Positions 56,837 to 64,000 of a stretch of DNA of 64,000 bases are shown here, piece after piece. The notes under the pieces were generated by a model, which was not told the origin of the DNA, searched no databases, and saw nothing but the letters and a program-made list of their open reading frames with translations. This stretch comes from Proales similis (Eukaryota; Rotifera; Eurotatoria; Ploima; Proalidae), in assembly GCA_019059635.1 (NCBI GenBank), contig JAGVRJ010000010.1, positions 1,180,501 through 1,244,500 of the forward strand. The letters are read 5' to 3'. Made by a program: the position numbers and the translations under genes. Within the stretch, counting starts at the first letter, position 1; every line of letters begins with the position of its first letter.

Positions 56837-58782
56837 TTACTTTTCTTTCTGCTCGTTGATGAGATCCTTGTGACGCAGCTTGGCCTGCATGAGAATGTGC
56901 TCGAGCACGCCGATTCTAACGTCCATGTTCTTCATCTCGGTCTTCATGTCGTCCATGGCTTTTTTTATTTTCACCAACGGAGCTGTGCGAATAGAACAAT
57001 CAATAGAAAACGAATCGATAGGAGCCACGCTCGACTGGGCCTGTGAGCGATGAGGATTATCAGCTGGCGGAGCAAGTTCGCCTGGCCCGAGCGTGCCGAT
57101 TGAGTCAAGCGACTTGAGTGACAGGAGACAGAGAGAGAGGGATGAAGAGAGATGTTGGAGGCACGCTGGGCTCGCACTCAAAATGTAATAAATTACGAAA
57201 TGGAAGCAAAGTACTTACAACCGTCAGTCATGCTCGAGCCAGCATCTTCCATTTCGTCACGGATCCGCTGCAGTTCGTTCGTCACCTGCAGCGATCAATT
57301 AGCCATTAGTGGTGACACGCGTGGACGCGCGTGCCCTCGTCTCAATGTCATCACTGCTGCTGCTGCTGTAGCTGCTTACCTGCGACAAAATTTGAGTTCG
57401 CTCGTTGATGCCGGCCGAGCGTTCTTTGTACATTGCTTTTATTTCGCTCAGCTTGTCCTGGTAGTTGCGAAGCGAATGCATCGGCTCGTCCAGCTGAGTG
57501 TTTATGTACTTTTCGCGCGACGAGATCTTCTCCAGCGTCCGAGTGATCTCTTCGTACAGCTTTTCCAAGTAGCTGCGCGTCTCTTTGAGAGAGTCGTCTA
57601 TCGAGCTCTGGAACGTGTGCAGCTGCTCCACGTGAGTGCGCCAGTCCTGAGCAATCGCCATAGTTGAGAATTGTGCACCAGTCCAAGCACTCGACTCTAT
57701 TCTACCTTGTTGTCCGATTTGATCGTGACTCGCAGCTGCGGCAGCACTCTTTCGACTTCCAGCTTCCACTGGGTGGCGTCTGTGGTCGATTCCAGAATCT
57801 CCTCTGGCCGCTTGTCTCCAATGTCCTTCAAAGCGGGTAAGTAACGGAGAGCGAACTGGCGCTTGGTCGACCAACGCTTACTTTGTTATTGGTCAAGTTG
57901 TTGAGTTTGTTGAGGGCTTCCATGTTCAGGATGTTTTCTTCGTCCTCGGCCTCGTCGTCGTCGTCAAACTGGCCAATTCAGATTTGAATGAGGAGATCAG
58001 CTTGAAGCGTCCAAATTTACCTTCAGCATCTCCTCCTCGATTCGATTAAGGTCAAGCTCGGCGTCGTCTATCTCCTCGACGCCCTCCTTTCCTTGCTCTT
58101 GGTCGTCGCCCGTGTCGTCCAGATACTCTGGCCTTTTGCGCACAGAGCTCGATTCGAGTTCAAACTTGCAAATTAGGAACGTTGACTCACTCGCGCCAGC
58201 TGAAGCCTTTGGCTCTCAGCGCCTCGTCCGCCAGTCGATTCAGAGTGTAAACAACCTGCTCGCCAGAGCCTGATTTAAGTTTGTTCACACCAAACTCGAC
58301 TCCGTAGCCCTTCGCATAGCCAGTCAAGGTGAATAGAGATGAGTCGGACTAGACAGACGCATTCTCTTACGTAGTTGCGAACTTGATTGATTATTGTGCT
58401 GAGCACCATGTTCGGGTCGTCTGACTCTTGGGGCCGGTCTATGTTGGCGCCGGCCTGTTGGATTAGCCAAGCCGACAAGCTGATGAAGCTGTGGGACTGC
58501 TCGCCTGAATTGCTCGCGATCGCAAAGTACGTTCTTGGTCAAGCCATTGCATTATTGTCTGAGCGTCCAAGCCTCGAAGAGCACGTACCTCGAAATGGGC
58601 TTCATTTTCCAACGAAGCAGATAATCGTCCTCGTACTCGAGCAGCTTGAGTTTGTTCAGCAGCGCGCCCATTTCAACGTAGATCATGAACGCCTCGCCCG
58701 GACTCTTCTCAGTCTCGCCAGCGTCCATTTCTTTAGTTCGACTACCACGTCGGCCCCGGTTCTGCTCTTCGTCGTCAGACAT
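56837..58782 (-). CDS. IFT57: Intraflagellar transport protein 57
   Basis: Nine exons (58782-58589, 58533-58371, 58309-58191, 58132-58021, 57968-57882, 57825-57706, 57646-57380, 57285-57219, 56982-56837) give 424 residues, close to human IFT57 (429). The N-terminal calponin-homology-like part has LKLLEYE, PISRTYFAIASNSGEQ and SAWLIQQAG, and an acidic linker follows. Then come the diagnostic EILESTTDATQW, LEVERVLPQLRVTI, DNKDWRTHVEQ, EITRTLEKISSREKYIN, GSSMTDG, PLVKIK and DVRIGVLEH blocks of the coiled-coil half. IFT57 is an IFT-B subunit needed for assembly and transport in cilia. Introns are 52-61 nt except 94 nt (with a CTG run) and 236 nt before the last exon. Confidence 0.96.
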
Positions 58783-59578
58783 CGCTCTCAATCGATCTCT
58801 TGGTCTTCTTTTTTTTTAAATTTTGTCTGCGTCTATCGGTCTCCGGCAAATTCCATTTTACTCATAGCCGGGCACAAGTACCCGGTCGTCATGGAAACGA
58901 GACATGGGCCGTTACTTTGTCTATTTGGCCAAATTCCACGCATCGAGTCCAATTTCTCTGCCAATTGGACACAAACGCAAGGTCTAATTGACAGCAAACA
59001 GACAGAAATCGGATCCGAGCAAAAATATTCACCTTTCGGGCGTGTGTGTGTGTGAGCGCGAATCGTGGCATGTGTGTGCAGATTATGCAACTAGATTGTT
59101 TGAATAGATTTTATTGGGCAACAGCGGAATAGCAGTGCGCAATGGGCAAGAGCACACACATCCGCTCAAACAGAGATTGACGGGCCTCGACCGACCAGTG
59201 CGACGAAAAGTAGCAACAGCAGAAGATTAAAGCGAAGCGCCTTGAGGCTGCCGGAGCAACAAATCCGCGTCCATTAGTTCGTTAAGTAATTCGCGGACGC
59301 AACCTAAACGAGCTAACGAGCTAATTAAGAGGCTCGATAATGGCCGGCCTCGAGCCAAATGATCACCTAATTGGCTCGTTTGCTAATTAAGAGCCAATAG
59401 CTGGACCAAACAAGGCAGATGTTGTCCATTTTAACCAGCGCTTGCAGCAAACTCGCTTTATCAGTCGGACTGTTCGATTCGATCGACGTCCAAATCGAAA
59501 GTGTTCAAGTAGTCTCGCCTGGCAAGTTTAACAACTTTTGGACGTGAAAACAATAACGATTGGCCAATCGCACGGCGA

Positions 59579-59620
<42 letters not shown>

Positions 59621-60961
59621 AAGGGAATAAAAAACAACAAAGTTTCAAGTGAAGAGCGCAAGGCACTTGAGAGCTGACTCGTAATGTTTGTTCAAGTTTT
59701 ATTGGAAAATTGAGCCCGACTCGATCGGAATGTGACAGTTGGGCGAAACGAGAAAAAAAAAGCATTGGCGGGGCAACCTCCTCGAGTGTGTGTGTTTAGA
59801 GAGAAGCCGGAGAAATGGATTTAAACGCGTCTGAGTTAAACTGTTTTGGCACCTGTTTAACTGTGCTCTCTTACGAGCTGGCGTCTAATCGAAGGCAGCA
59901 AAGCCCACAAGAATCATTCGCTTGCCATTTGCCTCCACTTGTTCCCGTTTGCACGACCTCCCTCCCTGATCCTCCTCCTCCTCCTCCTCCTCTAGACTTC
60001 TATCGTTCGAGTTAGAAGTAGCGGCGCTTAAAACCAACAATCAGAGCACACGCAGGCAATCACCTGGCACTCAAGTTTGCCGCCTGAATGAACTCTCTTA
60101 CTAAGCGCGACGCAATTCGCCTGCAATCGAAGCGGAAGTCGAAATTAATTAGACCATTGTGTGCATCTATCCAGCAGTCTGAGTGTATAAAGAGCGTGAC
60201 AGTTGGGCATGTTTGCCTTGCACATTGCTCGTCAATCTCCAAGATCTGATTGCTAGAATAACAGAACCGTTGCCAAGGCCGTATTGGCGCTCAAATCTCG
60301 CTTCTTGTTGCTCGTTTTCTCCTCCTTCACTCTCTCTGCTCGTGTCCCTGGTCTCGTTGCGACCTTTCTTCTCAGTTTACAATCTCTCTCTCTCATTTAT
60401 TCGCTGCAAATAATTTGCCTCAAACTCGCCTTTTTGTGTTGCTGACAATTTGCCTGCAACGTTGGTGACATGCTGCGACACGAATGACAAACTGCCTCAA
60501 ATCCGTTGAGCCTCATTCGTTTTGTGGCATACAGTTTCTAGCTTGGCTTTTTGTTTTATCAAAGTAAACGTCAAACAGAAGCTCTACTCGTTTGCTGCAT
60601 TGTTTCACTGTGCTTCGTCTAAATGTGCGCTCTCTGGTCCGTGTTGGTCTGATTTCACTTGTTTGCACGGTGATCATGTAAACAAGATCTGAAGCAAACG
60701 ATTTTCAGATGAATGCCTCAACAACGAGCGACAAGTGTGCTGCTCATTTAACTTTTGCTGCAAACAAACAAACGCACTCTGTCTCTCTCTCTCTCTCTCG
60801 CGTGCGCGTACAAACACACACACGTCCTTGATTGACAAATATTTTTGTTTGGCACCGAACAATAGTCGAGATTTGAAAGCGTTTGGAAACTGACACTCAT
60901 TTGTGCATTTGCAGAGAAGAACGAGCAAGAAACGCGATTGAACGAGCCCAGCAAATATTCA
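58783..60961. other. 2.2-kb region between divergent genes
   Basis: It holds the longest CA repeat in the window (about 59582-59617), a CCT run at about 59970-59992 and a CT run at about 60780-60800. A TTTGCAG acceptor-like motif ends at 60914, about 48 nt before the next ATG. No gene is supported. Confidence 0.45.
59582..59617. repeat. (CA)n microsatellite
   Basis: An uninterrupted CA run of about 36 bp, the longest simple repeat in the window. Confidence 0.9.
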
Positions 60962-62065
60962 ATGTCCAGAAGTTACCACGTGCCGGTCGAGATCCATCAA
61001 TGGGCGTACGGAGACGCGTTTGACAAAGGCAAAGCAAATGTGGTCTATGACCCGAGCGATTTCGAGCCCATCGACGACAGCTACCTGGATTCGCTAGCGC
61101 CCGAAGACCCTCACGCGCTGCAAGAGACTCGGCAAAGGAGCCAATTGCAAAGCGAAAAGCTGAAGCGCATACTCGAGGCGATGAGACGAAACAGAGCGGC
61201 CAAGGTGAGCAAAGGCCTGGCTCGGCCTCTGAGCCACAAAAAAATTGAAGTAAGCCTGCACACACTCGAGCAAGAGCAGTCTGCTCCGCTCGACTCGAAA
61301 AAGTCGAGAAAAAAAGCAGCGCGACCTTCGACCGGCGGCTCGCTCACTCACGACGGATCCAAGCGCATCATCAGCAATCTGAATCTGGAGCGCAAACATG
61401 CCTCGGACATGTACCAGCTGTCGAGAGAGCGCTACGCGTACAAGTTTGCTCAGGAGAGCCACCAGCGAAGATTCTTGCAAAGGCAAAAGTCAAAGGGCTA
61501 CGTAAAGTACAAAGAGACGGAGAGCAAAGAGTCCGGTGGCCAGCAGCAGACCATCGCCCTGCTTCCGAACGTAAACCGCCGAGTCAAGAGCCACTCGGCC
61601 GTTCATCGAAAGCGAACAGCCGCGTCGGCATCCAAAGGGAACGATGTCGACCAAACAACGACAGTCAAGCCAACGAAAGTCAAGCCAACGACCGACGCCA
61701 ACGTGAGCCTGTTCTCTCCCGTTATGTCAACGTCCGGATCACGGAGTGACGATTCAAGGTCAAAACGACCAGTCACTTCGTATCCACTCCGCACCAGACT
61801 TGCACTCAGGCCCGAGTCCACTCGCATCCAAGCGCCCAGACCTCCGAGCACCAGTTCTGCCGGCGACTCTCGCTTCACTTGCCTGTTCAAGTCGTTCAGC
61901 GATATCTACGTGCCTCCCAAACAGTTCAACAGCTCCGAACTGATTCGTGCCAATTCCGCGTTTCGATCACCAGACGCCTTGAGACGCGACAAAGCGCACT
62001 TTGACTTGAACGCCTTCGAGCGCAACATTGAAAAATTCGAACGCTCCGTTTCCTTAATTTTCTAG
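60962..62065 (+). CDS. Basic, disordered protein, unknown
   Basis: A single exon of 367 residues. The N-terminal 45 residues look folded and conserved in character (SYHVPVEIHQWAYGDAFD, then VVYDPSDFEPIDDSYL). The rest is rich in Arg, Lys, Ser and Gln, with a helical charged segment (LQSEKLKRILEAMRRNRAAK) and long Ser/Thr/Pro tracts. A second aromatic-containing block, RFTCLFKSFSDIYVPPKQF, lies near the C-terminus. I do not recognise it. A cytoskeletal or ciliary role is possible from composition only. The chosen ATG is the first in frame after an acceptor-like TTTGCAG; AATAAA follows at 62110. Confidence 0.6.
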   Translation: MSRSYHVPVEIHQWAYGDAFDKGKANVVYDPSDFEPIDDSYLDSLAPEDPHALQETRQRSQLQSEKLKRILEAMRRNRAAKVSKGLARPLSHKKIEVSLHTLEQEQSAPLDSKKSRKKAARPSTGGSLTHDGSKRIISNLNLERKHASDMYQLSRERYAYKFAQESHQRRFLQRQKSKGYVKYKETESKESGGQQQTIALLPNVNRRVKSHSAVHRKRTAASASKGNDVDQTTTVKPTKVKPTTDANVSLFSPVMSTSGSRSDDSRSKRPVTSYPLRTRLALRPESTRIQAPRPPSTSSAGDSRFTCLFKSFSDIYVPPKQFNSSELIRANSAFRSPDALRRDKAHFDLNAFERNIEKFERSVSLIF

Positions 62066-62109
62066 CTCATTCGTGCTTGTTTCAGCCGCCGCCTTTGTTT
62101 ATAAGGAAA

Positions 62110-62115
62110 AATAAA
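62110..62115 (+). terminator. Polyadenylation signal of the basic-protein gene
   Basis: AATAAA lies 45 nt after the stop. Confidence 0.5.
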
Positions 62116-62263
62116 TAACTTGAACGAGAGAAGGAGACGATTTCCAAATGTGCCCGTCAACTGTTCAAATGCTGAGCGAATAAGAAAATGTTTTCGTGCG
62201 AGAGAAAGCGCAAAAAAGAGCAAAACTTGAAATAAATTGCCGCGAGACAGCAGCAGTTGGACT

Positions 62264-62845
62264 TCAGAAGTGTTTGTTCAACACAAAGTTTTCAAGATTC
62301 GAGTTCAACGAGCAATCGGAGCCAAAAGACGAGGCCGATGCGTTCACCGAGTGGCAGTCAGTCAGCTCGTCGGGCAGCAACAGGTTCAGGTCGATGTTGA
62401 TTGGTGCACTCGTCGACATGTTGCTCTGTCCAACTGAACGCCACAAGTTGGCCTCTGAAAGGTTCGAGCCCGCTTGTCCTTGGTCCATCGGCCGATCGAG
62501 CAGTCCCGTCTTCCGTTCATCTAAGTCGCTTGTCTCCGCCACTTGCTGCATGTCGCCCGCTGCATGCACCAAATTGAGATAGCGTGGATTGACAATGCAC
62601 TTTGGATAGTCGTTGTGTAGAGGACGAGATTGAAGAGGCCAGTCCTGCGCGGACGGCTGCAGTTCGCTTGGAAAAGTGCACCGATGCTGGCCGAGCAAGT
62701 CGGTTCCAATCGAATGGGCACATTCAGACGTCTCTCGATCGAATATGCCAATGGCGGTGTCCAGCTCGAAGAGCTCTGAAATATGATCGCTCTGATCTGT
62801 TTCGTTTGATTTGCTAAAATCGAGGCGGCGCCAATCGGCCATCAT
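62264..62845 (-). CDS. Possible small gene, unknown
   Basis: An uninterrupted 193-codon frame from an ATG ATG pair (MMADWRRLDF start). It has acidic and Leu-rich stretches (SELFELDTAIGIFD, INIDLNLLLPDEL) but no domain I recognise. Shorter ORFs overlap it on the other strand, and there is no clear AATAAA on the minus strand just beyond the stop. The sequence composition looks protein-like, for example little low complexity and balanced residues, so I list it with low confidence. Confidence 0.4.
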   Translation of the reverse strand: MMADWRRLDFSKSNETDQSDHISELFELDTAIGIFDRETSECAHSIGTDLLGQHRCTFPSELQPSAQDWPLQSRPLHNDYPKCIVNPRYLNLVHAAGDMQQVAETSDLDERKTGLLDRPMDQGQAGSNLSEANLWRSVGQSNMSTSAPINIDLNLLLPDELTDCHSVNASASSFGSDCSLNSNLENFVLNKHF

Positions 62846-63281
62846 CGTTGTTTTAGATAGAACGTCATTTTATTTAAGCGCCATCACTCTGTTCCGCTTT
62901 GGCGCCAAAATTGGCCGCCCATACTTGATTGATTGCCTTGGCGAACATATTCGGGCTAGAGCCAACACCAGACCCTTTTCGACTGCTCGTGTTGAAGGAA
63001 TAGAAAATGCGATCGCTTTGTTCGTCGCTGTTGTCTTGTTTTTATATTTGTATAAAATAGGCCGACACGAGCAAGTCGGAGGCCGATCTCGATTTAGAAA
63101 AATTGAATAAAAAGGAAGAGAGAGAGAGAAAGGCCTCGAAAAGGAGAGTATCGTTTGGGAAAAAGTAGACAAAATAAAAGACCGAATGCTCTCGCGTCCA
63201 TGAACCAGAGACTAAAATCGACAATTTAAAAAGAAGGAAGGAAGAGGAAAGGTCTGAGAAAGCGATTGGAAAATGCTCTCC
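62846..63281. other. Intergenic region
   Basis: No gene is seen. A GA run at about 63118-63131 is present; the 3' UTR of the C2-domain gene should lie here. Confidence 0.35.
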
Positions 63282-64000
63282 CTAGCGGAGGTCGAACCAC
63301 TTGACAAACTCTTGACTCCAGTCTAGGTCGTAGAGTTGAATGTCTACTTTGCCGATGCGTTCTTTGTTCAGTTTGTAGTTCAAAACGGACACCTCGAGCA
63401 GACGATTTTTGAGCTCATCCAGACTGATGTCGTACTCCATCTTGAACAGAGAGCAAAGAAGGTAACGGCCACCATCGATTAGAGAGAGAGAGAGAGGATC
63501 GATAGCGGCTTACCGTTTCGGTGAATATCGGATTGGCGCCGTTGAACAATGCGAGCACCTTTTTCTTTGTGGCTTTGCTCGAGTCCGGCCTCAGGTAGCA
63601 CTTGACGTATGGACGCAATGATGACGCTGACTGGCTAAATCCGGGCCTCTGGGAGCCCAAGCGGCGTTCAGTTTGGTCTAAGACGTGAGGACTGAAACGG
63701 CAAACAAACCAGATTCCTGCACTGGAGACAGTTGACTACGAATTTGCCGTCCTTGTAGGTCAATTTGATTTTTATTTGGCCGCGGATCTCGCCCGAGCTC
63801 GAATGATCGAGCGACTCGTTCTCGAGCACTTGTTGTTGTCGTTTAGGACGAAGGCAGGATTTTGGCACATTTCACAAGCAGAGACTTACTCGACACGCAG
63901 AGCGAGTCATCGTCCTCATTCAGCGCATAGGAGCTGCTGTCCGCACTGCTCGCCCGCTGCTCTCTGCTCTGGTCTCGGAGGATCGGATGGAAAAATGTGT
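63282..64000 (-). CDS. C-terminal C2 domain of a membrane-trafficking protein, partial (extended synaptotagmin-like)
   Basis: Four exons on the minus strand, 64000-63890 (cut by the window edge), 63828-63710, 63630-63512 and 63440-63282. They encode an acidic linker, then one C2 domain ending at the stop codon: GEIRGQIKIKLTYKDGKFVV, LQCRNL, PYVKCYLRPD, KKKVLALFNGANPIFTET, LDELKNRLLEVSV, IGKVDIQL and KWFDLR. The LQCRNL / YLRPD / NPIF-ET / L-x-V-x-V order is typical of type I C2 domains. A terminal C2 with this R-G-x-I-x-L opening and WFDL ending fits C2C of extended synaptotagmins, which tether the ER to the plasma membrane. Several Ca-binding Asp positions are missing. Other C2 proteins (synaptotagmin-like, RIM) remain possible because the rest of the gene lies beyond 64000. 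Confidence 0.6.

Noticed and set aside
56983-57218. Extension of the last IFT57 exon upstream (MSASP start)
   Set aside because: It is intron sequence; the conserved GSSMTDG-PLVKIK junction requires splicing from 57219 to 56982.
1-64000. tRNA, rRNA, CRISPR array or bacterial operon
   Set aside because: No cloverleaf with matching A and B boxes, no rRNA-like sequence and no spaced repeats seen; gene structure is eukaryotic with spliceosomal introns.

Overview
The window is animal nuclear DNA. It encodes metazoan proteins such as polycystin-2, claudin/PMP22-like four-TM proteins, IFT57, a PCTAIRE kinase, FAM91, ANCHR, a two-domain ankyrin-DHHC enzyme and Rab7. Introns are very short (mostly 50-70 nt, GT-AG, with two apparent GC-AG introns), genes are compact, and intergenic DNA is rich in GA/CT and CA/GT microsatellites. 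This fits a small-genome invertebrate. I cannot name the phylum from sequence alone. Many genes have a pyrimidine-rich stretch ending in AG just before the start codon, compatible with 5'UTR introns or spliced-leader trans-splicing.

Region 1 (1-11 kb): two inverted arms (217-1150 and 9679-10997) of about 0.9 and 1.3 kb bound a 10.8-kb block. Inside are an eight-exon minus-strand gene of about 1260 codons (coiled coil plus a PD-(D/E)XK-like C-terminus, with one frame-disrupting base), a repeat-bearing spacer, the conserved host gene FAM91, and a relic of one exon of the large gene beside the right arm. Each arm carries a small coiled-coil gene; the right copy also keeps a membrane exon that the left copy has lost.

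Region 2 (11-23.3 kb): ANCHR/ZFYVE19, a small secreted cysteine-rich protein, prefoldin subunit 4, a Ser-rich protein with an N-myristoylation-type start, a PCTAIRE (CDK16/17/18) kinase, and a divergent PCNA lacking the Lys164 equivalent. The last two are convergent.

Region 3 (23.6-35.1 kb): two glutamate-cysteine ligase copies about 5 kb apart flank an intronless orphan 7TM receptor. The first copy is frameshifted. The copies are near-identical at both ends and diverged in the middle, which suggests gene conversion. Then come a small-heat-shock-like protein and a seven-exon threonine dehydratase.

Region 4 (35.8-52 kb): two claudin-like genes separated by a 4-kb microsatellite-rich stretch, an ankyrin-DHHC palmitoyltransferase, a DUSP23-like protein with Ser in place of the catalytic Cys, Rab7, and polycystin-2 (12 exons).

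Region 5 (52-64 kb): long non-coding stretches, two unrecognised single-exon proteins, IFT57 (nine exons), a weak minus ORF, and the last exons of a C2-domain gene (probably extended synaptotagmin) running off the right edge. Polycystin-2 and IFT57 both point to ciliated cells; Rab7, FAM91, ANCHR and DHHC are general trafficking or division functions. There is no operon-like logic: genes lie on both strands as independent units.
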